The notes under the pieces: model-generated
Told to the model about the DNA's origin: nothing
Seen by the model: only the letters and a program-made list of their open reading frames with translations
The model's database searches: none
NCBI GenBank assembly: GCA_965202675.1
Contig: OZ241842.1
Location: 620,001 to 684,000, forward strand
DNA length: 64,000 bases
DNA from: CATQHD01 sp965202675
GTDB taxonomy: Bacteria > Actinomycetota > Acidimicrobiia > Spongiisociales > Spongiisociaceae
Direction of reading: 5' to 3'
In this document: in pieces, positions 1-7,466 of the stretch
How the letters are laid out: every line of letters begins with the position of its first letter
Position numbering within the stretch: position 1 is the stretch's first letter
Made by a program: the position numbers and the translations under genes

Positions 1-692
1 AGCTCGTCCAAGCCGTCCTCGCCGTGGAACACCAGGGCGCGGTCCGCTCCCAGGGTGCGGAGCACCGAGATCATCCGTTGCGCCATCCGTCCGTCGGACA
101 CCCCCAGCGCATAGCGCCGCACCCCGGCCGGGTTGCTGAGCGGACCCAGGAAGTTGAAGACGGTGGGAATGCCCAGCTCCTTGCGCACCGGACCTGCATA
201 GCGCATGGCCGGGTGGTAGACCGGGGCCAGGAAGAAGGCGTAGCCCGTGTCGCGGAAAAGGCGGCGGTTCTGCTCCGCCGGCAGGTCGATCACCATCCCC
301 AGCGCCTCCAGTACGTCCGCCGACCCGCACTTCGACGACATGGAACGGTTGCCGTGTTTGGCAATCGGCGCCCCCGCCCCCGCCGCGATGAAGGACGCGG
401 TGGTGGAAATGTTGAAGGTCCCGGACCGGTCGCCGCCGGTGCCGACGATGTCCACCGGGTCGGCGCCTCCCAGATCGACCCGCACCGCCGCCCCCAGCAT
501 TCCCTCGACCAAGCCCCCCATCTCCTCGACCGTCTCCCCCTTCAGGCGGAGGGCCACGATCAGGCCGGCGATCTGAGCCGGGGTGGCCCGCCCCGCCATC
601 ACCTCCTCCATGGCGCTCCTGGCCTGGGGGCGGGTCAGGTCTTCACCCCTGCCGAGCACACCGAGTATCCGGGGCCAGGAGAAATCAACCAT
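1..692 (-). CDS. trpD: Anthranilate phosphoribosyltransferase, N-terminal 230 residues (cut by window edge)
   Basis: Transfers phosphoribose from PRPP to anthranilate in tryptophan biosynthesis (cytosolic). Reading from the ATG at 690-692, the protein starts MVDFSWPRILGVLGRGEDLT, a typical TrpD helical N-terminus. The glycine-rich PRPP loop GTGGDRSGTFN lies near residues 84-94 and KHGNRSMSSKCGSADVLEALG-type substrate residues near 108-128. The frame is open to base 1, so about a third of the usual ~340 residues lies outside the window. The start is supported by the family N-terminus. A TAAGCT box six bases upstream of the ATG could make the mRNA leaderless. Identification is secure. Confidence 0.95.
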   Translation of the reverse strand, partial: MVDFSWPRILGVLGRGEDLTRPQARSAMEEVMAGRATPAQIAGLIVALRLKGETVEEMGGLVEGMLGAAVRVDLGGADPVDIVGTGGDRSGTFNISTTASFIAAGAGAPIAKHGNRSMSSKCGSADVLEALGMVIDLPAEQNRRLFRDTGYAFFLAPVYHPAMRYAGPVRKELGIPTVFNFLGPLSNPAGVRRYALGVSDGRMAQRMISVLRTLGADRALVFHGEDGLDE

Positions 693-772
693 GGCCGGAG
701 CTTATCAGCCCGGCTTGTCCCCCTGCCGGGCGGCGCCCGAAATCGACTGCCCGATTACGACGCCCACCTAAA

Positions 773-918
773 AAATCATGGAATGACAAAAAAATGAATC
801 CAGATCTACCACAAATGGTATTGACTATGTCGCACCGATGCCGGATAATGAAAGAGCCGCAAGCCCCTCCGGTCGGCTGGTGCCGTAGACCGAGACAGGG
901 GATCATCCTCCGAACGCG
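773..918 (+). repeat. Interspersed promoter-bearing repeat, copy 1 (partial)
   Basis: This block matches two longer copies at 4572-4823 (opposite strand) and 63312-63562. Shared landmarks in order are an AAATCA(C/T)GG edge, GAATGACAAAAAAAT, the promoter-like core TTGACTATGTCGCACCGATG, and ACAGGGGATCATCCTCCGAA. After GAACGCG at 918 the similarity fades, and a weak echo of the other copies' right end (TATTTCGCTC) follows near 940-950, so this copy is probably diverged or internally deleted. It fills the gap between trpD and the next gene. The rest of 693-1111 holds no gene, only a hairpin at 1052-1077. Confidence 0.85.
821..849 (+). promoter_or_regulatory. Sigma70-type promoter inside repeat copy 1
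   Basis: TTGACT at 821-826 and GATAAT at 844-849 are separated by exactly 17 bases, close to the vegetative consensus. The same arrangement is kept in the two other repeat copies, which argues that it is functional or was inherited with the element. It points right, away from trpD, and no plus-strand gene follows within 1.4 kb. Confidence 0.6.
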
Positions 919-1051
919 ATCCTCAATATTTTCGAGAGCCGTATTTCGCTCTGAGAGGGTCGGGCGGGTGAAATCAGGGTGAGGGGGTAACTGTTTTTCG
1001 GAGGCGGCCGCCCGGCCGATATAGCGGGGAGGCGTTATTCTTCGTCATCTC

Positions 1052-1077
1052 CCCCAGTAACCCCCTGGGGTGCTTTT
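1052..1077 (+). terminator. Probable hairpin terminator
   Basis: CCCCAG / CTGGGG (1052-1057 and 1065-1070) form a six-pair stem with a seven-base loop, followed by TTTT at 1074-1077 on the plus strand. It would stop plus-strand transcription from the repeat promoter. It also lies just after the end of the minus-strand gene at 1112. Confidence 0.45.
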
Positions 1078-1111
1078 ACAACGCGTTCGAGGCTTGGATA
1101 GCGTCCAGAGG

Positions 1112-1603
1112 CTATTTTTCCTCTTCCGGGCCGGCGATATAGCGATACTCCCTCCAGGTCCAGGCACAGTAGGCGGACACTCCGAGTCCGACTAGGCCGT
1201 ACAGGACAACCAGGAATACATCCCCGTTTCTCCAAGCCCACCAGACCGCACCCCCGCAGATGAGGGCTGCAACGGCGGTGGATAAGACGAGGACGCGCCC
1301 GGCGCTCAGCGCCTCTCTCTCGGATGCGGGCAATTCCTCCGACGGATGCGGCCTCATACTGGGTCCGGAGGTCTCGGTGCGGGCGTAGTCTCTCCCCAGG
1401 CGGAACCGACAATAGGCCGCCCACGCTCGTATCACCGCCGCCAGCCCTGCCCATACGAGAAACGCCCGATAGATTCCCCACCCGTATTCCACCCCGAACA
1501 GTACGAGACCGCCGCCGACCCACCCGGCGAACCCCGCCATCAGCCGGTCGGGGTAGAACTCCGCCCGCCAACGCTCCCGTTCCTCCCAATCCCGTTCGCT
1601 CAC
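1112..1603 (-). CDS. Small multi-pass membrane protein of unknown function
   Basis: 163 residues from a GTG at 1601-1603 (MSERDWEERERW). The charged N-terminus is followed by two hydrophobic segments (around residues 23-42 and 45-62), a hydrophilic loop of about 40 residues, and two more hydrophobic segments (around 103-123 and 128-148), so four membrane passes are likely. The GTG overlaps the TGA of an upstream reading frame (GTGA), suggesting translational coupling to the disrupted frame 1600-1800. I do not recognise the family. It is called real because hydrophobicity is organised and the competing frames are arginine/glycine-rich shadows. Confidence 0.6.
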   Translation of the reverse strand: MSERDWEERERWRAEFYPDRLMAGFAGWVGGGLVLFGVEYGWGIYRAFLVWAGLAAVIRAWAAYCRFRLGRDYARTETSGPSMRPHPSEELPASEREALSAGRVLVLSTAVAALICGGAVWWAWRNGDVFLVVLYGLVGLGVSAYCAWTWREYRYIAGPEEEK

Positions 1604-1800
1604 GCTCCGCTCCCCGCCGAGGCATCAAGAGGGTCCGCCATCCGGTTACCCTCCCTTCGGTTAGGTTCTCCGATTCCTTGAGCATCCGCCGGAGTTCGGC
1701 GATGCCCCTGTCTATTTCCGCATTGAGATGGCCGGAGTACCACTCCGTGAAACACCCCTCTGTTAGCTAACCGAGCAAGGTCTCCGGGTAGTTCATCCAT
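1600..1800 (-). pseudogene. Possible frameshifted small ORF upstream of the membrane protein
   Basis: The frame starting at 1800 begins naturally (MDELPGDLARLANRG) and ends with MADPLDASAGSGA, overlapping the next gene's GTG. Its middle is protein-like only in a neighbouring frame, which reads EWYSGHLNAEIDRGIAELRR and MLKESENLTEG. Two compensating frameshifts would restore one continuous hydrophilic helical protein of about 66 residues. It may be a decayed gene or reflect sequence error. The function is unknown. Confidence 0.3.
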
Positions 1801-1828
1801 AGAGCGCCCGGTAACATCTCGGCGGCTA

Positions 1829-2126
1829 CTACATCGACCTCCAGAACATTACCGGCACAGCTATCAGAGCGGCGAGCCTCCACCGCCGACAGAAGTTACG
1901 GGGGCGGTCATCGCCCTTGATGGTATCGGCGGCCTCGGTTTCGTCATCGGTTGGTCTTCGCTCACCCTACCCAGTGGCAGCGATCCCTCCGTACAGGATG
2001 AGCATCCACACACCCGTGCCCCTACGTGGTCCGGGGTGAGTGTCGACGAGCGGCGGTAATAAACCACCTAGGCGGCCCAGCATACGGCGAGGACAGCGAG
2101 GCGGACGAGTAGGCCCCTGCGGGTCA
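1829..2126 (-). pseudogene. Disrupted small membrane-protein gene
   Basis: An ATG at 2124-2126 with a good ribosome site (GGAG six bases upstream) starts MTRRGLLVRLAVLAVCWAA, a hydrophobic helix, then hits a stop. In another frame the sequence continues naturally with TGVWMLILYGGIAATG (second helix), then after an in-frame TAG an acidic loop (GERRPTDDETEAADTIKGDD) and RLAALIAVPVMFWRSM ending at TAG 1829-1831. One frameshift plus one stop would explain it. The gene is likely decayed. No family is recognised. The stretch 2127-2328 holds only a short repeat. Confidence 0.4.
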
Positions 2127-2166
2127 TTGATCTCCTCTCCGAGGGGTACTCACGAGGCCGAGTCTA

Positions 2167-2208
2167 CGGATAGGGATGCCTTCGCCGTTCCTTCGGCGGG
2201 CGCAACGC
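2167..2208 (+). repeat. Short repeat, partner of 63608-63651
   Basis: The sequence from CGGATAGGGATGCC to GGCGGGCGCAACGC matches the block at 63608-63651 with only a few mismatches and small gaps over about 43 bases. Both lie in gene-free DNA. The second partner lies just downstream of repeat copy 3, but this one is not adjacent to copy 1. Its role is unknown. Confidence 0.5.
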
Positions 2209-2328
2209 CTTGTTGCCCATGCTCATCGGGCATCACCATCCAACAGTAGCTCGCGCCGGGACACCTTCCGGCTCCCTTCCGGGCACGCTCTAAACTGCAG
2301 GCCGCCGGAATCAGGCAACCATCCGGAG

Positions 2329-2796
2329 GTGAGCGCCATCCTGTATTTCGCCTACACGGCCCTGATCTCACCCGACCGCCTGTCGCGAGCCGCCCCCTCG
2401 GCCGAGTTCCGGTTCATAGCCCATCTGCCCGAGACCGAGCTGGTGTTTCCGATCCTCGACGAAGACCGGGGCGGGGGGCTTCCGTCGGTGCGCCCCATGG
2501 GGGGCCAGAGCGTGTGGGGGGCGGTGTTCGAGGTGCCCGAGGACCAGGCCGCCGACCTCGACCGGGCGGAGCGGATGGACGGGCGCGCTCCGTTCGACGA
2601 CTTCACGGCGGTGGACCGCCAGGGCGGCCGCCACGGGGTGCGCACCCACGCCGCCCGGACCCCGCACGGGCAGGAGCAGCACTATCCGCCCTCGGCGGAG
2701 TACATGGGGCTGGTGGTGGCGGGCGCCCGCCATTGGGGGCTGCCCACCGGTTGGGTGGCCGGGCTGGAAGAGCACATCACCGGCCCGCTGGTCTGA
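2329..2796 (+). CDS. Gamma-glutamylcyclotransferase-like (GGCT/AIG2 fold) protein
   Basis: 155 residues from the GTG at 2329-2331, preceded by CCGGAGG. The N-terminus ILYFAYTALISPDRL matches the 'YFAYGSN' loop that opens GGCT-like proteins, with Ala-Leu in place of Gly-Ser-Asn. The middle SVWGAVFEVPEDQAADLDRAE is the typical beta-strand plus helix of the family. GGCT enzymes form 5-oxoproline from gamma-glutamyl compounds, but the altered YGSN loop makes catalysis here uncertain. An earlier in-frame ATG exists at 2176, but its residues do not look like protein and overlap the short repeat. The gene is monocistronic and converges on the aquaporin. Confidence 0.7.
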   Translation: MSAILYFAYTALISPDRLSRAAPSAEFRFIAHLPETELVFPILDEDRGGGLPSVRPMGGQSVWGAVFEVPEDQAADLDRAERMDGRAPFDDFTAVDRQGGRHGVRTHAARTPHGQEQHYPPSAEYMGLVVAGARHWGLPTGWVAGLEEHITGPLV

Positions 2797-2830
2797 TCCG
2801 TTCCGCTGCCGGTTGCCCCCGGACGCGGCG

Positions 2831-2863
2831 GTGCGGGGCCGGCCTTGGACGCCGGCCCCGCAC
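2831..2863. terminator. Strong GC hairpin between convergent genes
   Basis: A perfect 13-bp inverted repeat (GTGCGGGGCCGGC / its complement) around a seven-base loop lies between the ends of the GGCT-like gene and the aquaporin gene. A second, weaker hairpin (GAGACCC / GGGTCTC, 2868-2889) adjoins it. There is no T-run on either side, so it may act as a bidirectional transcription barrier rather than a classical terminator. Confidence 0.6.
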
Positions 2864-2888
2864 CGGTGAGACCCGAGGAGGAGGGTCT

Positions 2889-3569
2889 CTATGCCTCGCT
2901 CACCCCGCTCGCCTCGCTCGCCTCGTTTGCCCCGTTCCCCTCGTTCACGAACCGGTCGAGGAATACCCCGATGACCGCCCCCACCAGGGGACCCAGGATG
3001 TAGGCCCACACCTCGGAATAATCGGAGGCAATGATGGCCGGCCCCAGGCTCCGCACCGGGTTGACAGCCCCTCCCGTGACCGGCACCGCCGCCAGATGGA
3101 TCACCGTCAGCGTCCCGGCGATGGCGTAGGGGGCGCCCTTCCCCTCGCCGGAGGTGACCCGCAGGAACACGATCACGAAGACCGCGGTGAGGATGGCCTC
3201 CAGGATGAATACCTCCATGGTGTCGACGCTGGGGCCGCCGCCCACCACCGTTTCGGTAACCAAGTCGCCCGCCGCGTAGAAGACCAGCCCCGATCCCAGC
3301 AGGGCCCCCGCCAGCTGCGCCACGACGTAGCCGGCCAGGTCGGGACCGGAGATCTCGCCCCGCAGCATCTTGGCGAAAGTGAAAGCCGGGTTTAGGTGGG
3401 CGCCCGACACCGATCCGAACATGTGGATGGCGGCGAAGACAGCGAGGCCGAATCCGAGCGAGATGGCCACCACGCTCCCGCCGGAGCTGAGGATGGCCAT
3501 GGAACCGACGCCGATCAGCACGAACGTCCCGAACAACTCGGCGAGATACTTGTTGAGTGAAGCGGCCAA
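2889..3569 (-). CDS. Aquaporin (MIP family channel)
   Basis: 226 residues with six hydrophobic helices and the two half-helix loops of the MIP family: SGAHLNPAF (canonical NPA) and TGGAVNPVRSLGP, in which the second motif is NPV instead of NPA but the following selectivity-filter Arg is kept. It should conduct water or small neutral solutes across the inner membrane. The C-terminus ends in a small repetitive tail (NEASEASGVSEA) encoded by a CGCTCGCCT-like repeat. The ATG at 3569 is followed by ASLNKYLAELFGTFVL, the standard family start. It stands alone. Whether it is a water or a glycerol channel cannot be told from sequence alone. Confidence 0.9.
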   Translation of the reverse strand: MAASLNKYLAELFGTFVLIGVGSMAILSSGGSVVAISLGFGLAVFAAIHMFGSVSGAHLNPAFTFAKMLRGEISGPDLAGYVVAQLAGALLGSGLVFYAAGDLVTETVVGGGPSVDTMEVFILEAILTAVFVIVFLRVTSGEGKGAPYAIAGTLTVIHLAAVPVTGGAVNPVRSLGPAIIASDYSEVWAYILGPLVGAVIGVFLDRFVNEGNGANEASEASGVSEA

Positions 3570-3706
3570 ACCGGACCTCCTTTGGGTGTTGGTTGTCTCC
3601 AGGTTAGACCTCCGATTGCCTCATTCTGGTTTCATCGACCGCTCCGAACTGACATCGGCGGGGATGCCCTCTAGTTTTCGGCCCGGATCCGGCAGGGAAG
3701 GAACGG

Positions 3707-4102
3707 TTGGGCAGGCGGTTCGAATGGGGGGCGGCGGGGCTCGGCGCGGTGGTCGGACTCTTGGCGATGCTGGCGGCCGTCTACCTCGGCAACGCCCTGC
3801 TGTGGGCGGCGGGCCGGATCGGTTGGGCCGACGGCGGCGGGGCAGGCGACGCGGCGGTCCTGGCCCTGTCGCTGCTGGCGGGCGAGCTGGTGTCGGGATA
3901 CGCAGGCGGGCGGCTGAGCAGGCAGCATGCCCCGGGAAGAACCGGAAGCCTGGCCGCCCTCGGCCACTACGCGGCGGTGGCGGCCCTCAGCCTGGCGGCG
4001 GGCAGCCCGGCCGGGCCCTGGACGCTGCTGCTGTTCGGAGCGCTGGCCATGGCAGTCGGATACGGCGGGGGCGTCCTGGGCGGACGCGCCCGGCGGCGCT
4101 GA
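3707..4102 (+). CDS. Small four-helix membrane protein, unknown function
   Basis: 131 residues from a TTG at 3707 placed after a GGAAGG ribosome site. Four hydrophobic segments are visible (about residues 9-33, 45-65, 83-97 and 102-122), and the protein ends in GGRARRR, a positively charged cytoplasmic tail. It resembles generic small actinobacterial membrane proteins and I cannot assign a family. It converges on the rnpB gene with only about 18 bases between them. Confidence 0.55.
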   Translation: MGRRFEWGAAGLGAVVGLLAMLAAVYLGNALLWAAGRIGWADGGGAGDAAVLALSLLAGELVSGYAGGRLSRQHAPGRTGSLAALGHYAAVAALSLAAGSPAGPWTLLLFGALAMAVGYGGGVLGGRARRR

Positions 4103-4120
4103 AGCCCGGGCGGGCGGATC

Positions 4121-4490
4121 GGGCGGCGAGTCCGCCGATAAGCCGGATTCTGTACCCGTTGCCGGGCGACGGCCATCCATCTGGGGCCTGCGTTGCCGTC
4201 AGGCCTCGGTGCGGTCCACCCGAGGCTCGATCGGCGGACCGCCGGCGCCTCTGCTCGACCTTGCTCCGGGAGGGGTTTACCAGCCACCCCGGTCTCCCGG
4301 GATGCTGGTGGTCTCTTACACCACCGTTTCACCCTTGCCTGTGCCCGTGGACGGGCCATCGGCGGTCTGGTTTCTGCGGCACTTTCCGTCGGGTCGCCCC
4401 GCCTGGGCGTTACCCAGCTCCCTGTCCTGCGGAGTCCGGACTTTCCTCGATTGCCGAAGCAACCGCGGCCGTCTGGCGAACTCGCCGCCC
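4121..4490 (-). ncRNA. rnpB: RNase P RNA (bacterial type A)
   Basis: This is the catalytic RNA that matures tRNA 5' ends. On the minus strand the 5' part contains the universal GAGGAAAGTCCGGACTCC element. The middle has AGGGTGAAACGGTGGTGTAA and the GAGCAAGGTCGAGCAGAGG-like region, and the 3' part has CAGAATCCGGCTTATCGG. The P1 helix is visible as GGCGGCGAGT near the 5' end pairing with ACTCGCCGCC at the 3' end, which sets the limits to within a few bases. No protein-coding frame in this stretch is credible. The nearest upstream promoter seen is in repeat copy 2. Confidence 0.95.
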
Positions 4491-4571
4491 CGCCAGATTA
4501 GCCCCGTTTCCCGGACCAGGCGAGGGTCGTTGAACTCTGCCTGCCCTTGAACCCCCTGCCCCGCCCGCGGA

Positions 4572-4823
4572 CCCCGGCAAGAACGCGAAAAACGCCGCCC
4601 CCGCCCCCCGCTTCGCGGGCCCGGCCCCCACCGCCTCCACCTGCTGTCCGGACGCGCCCGGTCAGTACCCGGCAGGGTCGCGTTCGGAGGATGATCCCTG
4701 TCTCGGTCTGCGGGCCCGGCGGACCGGAGGTGCTTGCGGCACCTTCATTAATACAGCATCGGTGCGACATGGTCAATACCCTTGTCGGGGATCCGGCGGG
4801 ATTTTTTTGTCATTCCGTGATTT
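4572..4823 (-). repeat. Interspersed promoter-bearing repeat, copy 2 (full length)
   Basis: About 252 bp, nearly identical over its whole length to copy 3 (63312-63562) but inverted in the window. On the minus strand it runs from AAATCACGGAATGACAAAA through a promoter and ACAGGGATCATCCTCCGAAC to a CCCGCGAAGCGGG hairpin, then GTTTTTCGCGTTCTTGCC. The right end read inward (CAAGAACGCGAAAAACGCCG) resembles the left end read inward (GGAATGACAAAAAAATCCCG), so imperfect terminal inverted repeats are likely. It lies between rnpB and the SRAP gene. The interval 4501-4836 holds nothing else. Confidence 0.9.
4748..4776 (-). promoter_or_regulatory. Sigma70-type promoter inside repeat copy 2, reading toward rnpB
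   Basis: TTGACC (4776-4771) and TATTAA (4753-4748) on the minus strand are spaced by 17 bases. The transcript would run through the rest of the repeat and into rnpB about 250 bases later, unless the hairpin and T-run at the repeat's right end stop it. No closer promoter of comparable quality was seen upstream of rnpB. Confidence 0.55.
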
Positions 4824-4836
4824 ACAATGGCAAACC

Positions 4837-5535
4837 ATGTGCGGGCGGTACACGATGCATGAGGACCCGGATGCGCTGGCCCGTTTCTTCGGGGTGGAAC
4901 GGACGGCCGCCGAGGGGCTCGAACCCAGCTACAACGTGGCGCCCACCGACGAGGTGTACGCAGTGGCCGAACACGAAGGCGTCCGCGGGCTGGGGGTGCT
5001 CCGCTGGGGTCTGATCCCCCACTGGGCGGAGAGCCGCAAGGGCCGCCCCAACATCAACGCCCGCGCCGAGACGGTGGCCGATCGGCCCGCCTTCCGGGAC
5101 TCCTTCCGCCGCCGGCGCTGCATCGTCCCGGCCAGCGGCTTCTACGAATGGGGCCCCGAGTCGGCCGGGAGGCAGCCCTTCTACATCACCATGGCCGACC
5201 GCAGCCCCATGGCCTTCGCCGGAATCTGGGCCTCCTGGAAGGATCCCGAAACCCGGAGATGGGTGCGGAGCTGCGCCGTCATCACCACCCGCGCCTGCGG
5301 GGCCATAGCTTCCATCCACACCCGTATGCCCGTGATCCTGCCGCCGGAGCACTGGGACCTCTGGCTGGACCGCGAGATCACCGCCCCCGAAGCCGTGGAG
5401 CCCCTCTTGGCCCCCGCCCCCGCCCCGCAGATCACTCACCGCCCGGTGTCCACCCTCGTGAACAGCGTCCGCAACAACCTTCCGGAAAACATAACGCCCC
5501 TGGAAACCGCCACCCTCATACCCGCCGGCGGCTGA
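4837..5535 (+). CDS. SRAP-domain protein (HMCES/YedK family, abasic-site sensor)
   Basis: 232 residues. It crosslinks to abasic sites in single-stranded DNA through Cys2. The start is fixed by the family: MCGRYTMHED places the catalytic Cys directly after Met. Other conserved parts are PSYNVAPT (Asn near 31), RWGLIPHW, NARAET, GFYEW (catalytic Glu) and IHTRMPVIL (catalytic His). An earlier ATG at 4762 lies in the repeat and would bury Cys2. A TACAAT box eight bases before the ATG suggests a leaderless mRNA whose -10 box lies at the edge of repeat copy 2. It stands alone. Confidence 0.93.
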   Translation: MCGRYTMHEDPDALARFFGVERTAAEGLEPSYNVAPTDEVYAVAEHEGVRGLGVLRWGLIPHWAESRKGRPNINARAETVADRPAFRDSFRRRRCIVPASGFYEWGPESAGRQPFYITMADRSPMAFAGIWASWKDPETRRWVRSCAVITTRACGAIASIHTRMPVILPPEHWDLWLDREITAPEAVEPLLAPAPAPQITHRPVSTLVNSVRNNLPENITPLETATLIPAGG

Positions 5536-5594
5536 CCGCGGGCTGCCCGCAGCATCCCGGATGCACCGTCCGCGAGCCGTCTAGCCTTGGCGTT

Positions 5595-6197
5595 ATGGCG
5601 CGCATACTGCTGGTCCGCCACGCCCCCACCCCCGAGACCGGGGACCGCCTCACCGGGCGGACCCCCGGCGTATCCCTCGGCGGGCAGGGGCGGAAGGACG
5701 CCGAGGCCGCCGCCGCCGCCCTCGCCGGCCTGGAGATCGCCGCCGTGTACACCTCCCCCATCGAGCGGACCCTCGAGACGGCCCGGATCATCGCCCGGCC
5801 CCACGGGCTCTCCCCGATCGCCGACCGGGGCCTCATCGAGATCGACTTCGGCGACTGGACAGGCCGGACCTTCGACGCCCTCAAGGACACCAAGCTGTGG
5901 AAGACCGTGCAGCGCCGTCCTTCACGGGTGCAGTTCCCGGACGGCGAGTCGTTCGTGAGCGCCCAGGTGCGGGCGGTCGGAGCAACCGAGCGGATCGCCG
6001 AAGCCCACCCCGGCCAGACGGCTGTTGCGGTGAGCCACTGCGACGTCATCAAGCTGATCTTGTCCCATTTCCTGGGCCAACCCCTCGATCTGTTCCAGCG
6101 CATCCATATCGACACCGCCTCCGTCTCGGACCTCCGGCGGCAAAAAGACGGGCCGTGGTCCATAGCGTCGATCAACGCCCGGGGCGCCGAGCCATGA
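5595..6197 (+). CDS. Histidine phosphatase family protein (MSMEG_4193 type)
   Basis: 200 residues of the phosphoglycerate-mutase-like branch. The phospho-accepting histidine is in LLVRHAPT (LxRHAxT), an Arg in SPIERTLETA, the acid in EIDFGDWTGR, and the second histidine in VSHCDVIK. It is the first gene of a three-gene operon with ATGA-type overlaps. The same trio (phosphatase, DUF3090, SCO1664) is conserved across Actinobacteria. The substrate is unknown. TAGCCT (5582-5587) sits seven bases before the ATG, so translation is probably leaderless. A longer frame from 5148 is a shadow of the SRAP gene. Confidence 0.9.
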   Translation: MARILLVRHAPTPETGDRLTGRTPGVSLGGQGRKDAEAAAAALAGLEIAAVYTSPIERTLETARIIARPHGLSPIADRGLIEIDFGDWTGRTFDALKDTKLWKTVQRRPSRVQFPDGESFVSAQVRAVGATERIAEAHPGQTAVAVSHCDVIKLILSHFLGQPLDLFQRIHIDTASVSDLRRQKDGPWSIASINARGAEP

Positions 6198-6703
6198 ACG
6201 ACGGCCCCTTCTACGATTTCGGCCAGGTGGACCGCTGCCTGGTGGGCGCCGTCGGCGAACCCGGCGACCGCACCTTCTATGTCTTCATCGAATCCGGCGG
6301 CCTCGCCCATTGGTTCAAATGCGAGAAAGGGCAGGCGGCGGCCCTCGGCGAGCAGGCCATCGAGCTGCTGACCACCCTCGGCTGGGAAATCAACGAAGAA
6401 GCGATAGGGGCGCTGCTGTCCGCCACCCCGGGCCTGCCCGCTCCTTCCCCCGGCGACGTGCTCTTCCGCGTCAATTCCATCGCCATGCGCATAGACCGCC
6501 GGGATCTGCTGACCTTCGTGCTCGGAGGCGACGAGGGCCAGGGGGCGGCGTTCGTGATCACCGCCGAACAGCTGCGCGCCATGGCGGTGAAGGCGCTGGA
6601 AGCGGTCCATTCCGGCCGGGCGGAGTGCCGGAACTGCCTGCTGCCGGTGGACCCCGGCGGCCACGAATGCCCCTCCGCCAACGGCCACCGGCCGCCCGGC
6701 TGA
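6194..6703 (+). CDS. DUF3090 family protein
   Basis: 169 residues beginning MNDGPFYDFGQVDRCLVGAVG, matching the actinobacterial DUF3090 family (TIGR03847 type), which has no known biochemical role. The body is a mixed alpha/beta domain (GDRTFYVFIESGG near the start). The C-terminus carries CRNCLLPVDPGGHECP, a small Cys/His cluster that may bind metal. The ATG overlaps the preceding TGA by ATGA, and the gene itself overlaps the next one by a single base, so the three proteins are probably made in fixed ratio. Confidence 0.9.
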   Translation: MNDGPFYDFGQVDRCLVGAVGEPGDRTFYVFIESGGLAHWFKCEKGQAAALGEQAIELLTTLGWEINEEAIGALLSATPGLPAPSPGDVLFRVNSIAMRIDRRDLLTFVLGGDEGQGAAFVITAEQLRAMAVKALEAVHSGRAECRNCLLPVDPGGHECPSANGHRPPG

Positions 6704-7395
6704 TGACCGGCGCCCATCCGGAAGTCTGGACCATCACCGAGATCGTCGGGCGGTTTCGCAACGCCTCCAACGCCACCCTCCTGGCCGCCACCGCTTCGGA
6801 TCGGTTGGTGGTGTACAAGCCCGAACAGGGCCAACGGCCCCTCTGGGATTTCGACTGCCGGACTCTGCCCGCCCGCGAGATACTCACATTCGAGGTTTCC
6901 GAAGCGGCCGGGCTGCCTCTGGTCCCCGTAACCCTTCCGGCGGAAGGCCCGTTCGGACCCGGATCGGCACAAGAGTTCATCGACATCGACTACGAGTTCA
7001 ACCCGGCGCCCCTCATCGACCAAGCCGACCCGCAGCTATGGCCGGTGGCCGTCCTCGACCTGGTGATCAACAACGCCGACCGCAAGGCCGGACACGTGCT
7101 GAACGACCGCTCGGGGCGGCTCTGGTGCATCGACCACGGCGTGGCCTTCCACACCGACCCCAAACTCCGCACCGTCATGTGGGGTTTCTCCGGCCTGCCC
7201 TTCCCCGACAACGCAACGGCGGCGCTTCGGCGGCTCGATCGGGCGCTCGGGAACGGACTGTGGGACCGGACGGCGGAGCTCCTGAGCGAACCGGAAGCCG
7301 ACGCCCTGGCCGAGCGGGTAAAAAGCCTGGAAGCCGACCCCGTGCATCCCTTCCCGCCCACCGACCGCCCGCCCCTCCCCTGGCCCCTCTGGTAA
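6703..7395 (+). CDS. SCO1664 family protein (PI3/4-kinase-like fold)
   Basis: 230 residues, matching the actinobacterial SCO1664 family (TIGR03843 type). Kinase-like features are VVYKPEQGQRPLWDFD (Lys of the nucleotide pocket), AVLDLVINNADRKAGHVL (catalytic-loop-like N-N-A-D-R) and LWCIDHGVAF (metal-binding Asp of a DHG motif). It probably phosphorylates an unknown small molecule or protein, although activity has not been shown here. It is the last gene of the trio and starts on TGATG. No terminator is obvious. The space 7396-7591 holds only a short repeat and the next gene's promoter. Confidence 0.88.
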   Translation: MTGAHPEVWTITEIVGRFRNASNATLLAATASDRLVVYKPEQGQRPLWDFDCRTLPAREILTFEVSEAAGLPLVPVTLPAEGPFGPGSAQEFIDIDYEFNPAPLIDQADPQLWPVAVLDLVINNADRKAGHVLNDRSGRLWCIDHGVAFHTDPKLRTVMWGFSGLPFPDNATAALRRLDRALGNGLWDRTAELLSEPEADALAERVKSLEADPVHPFPPTDRPPLPWPLW

Positions 7396-7466
7396 CGCGG
7401 CGGCCCAATACATCGTTGTTATGACCTCCCTGCACCTGCGGCCCGCTCCGACACGAATCAATCGGC

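Noticed and set aside
773..972. A conserved small protein starting MSHRC in the interspersed repeats
   Set aside because: The frame after the first ~9 codons differs between copies because of indels, and the frame has no ribosome site; the ATG lies in the promoter spacer.
1035..1685. A 216-residue minus-strand protein overlapping the small membrane protein
   Set aside because: Only its first ~20 residues look natural; the rest is the out-of-frame, Arg/Gly-rich shadow of the membrane protein.
3370..4550. Coding frames across 4120-4500
   Set aside because: This stretch is RNase P RNA on the minus strand with all conserved elements, and the frames show no domain.
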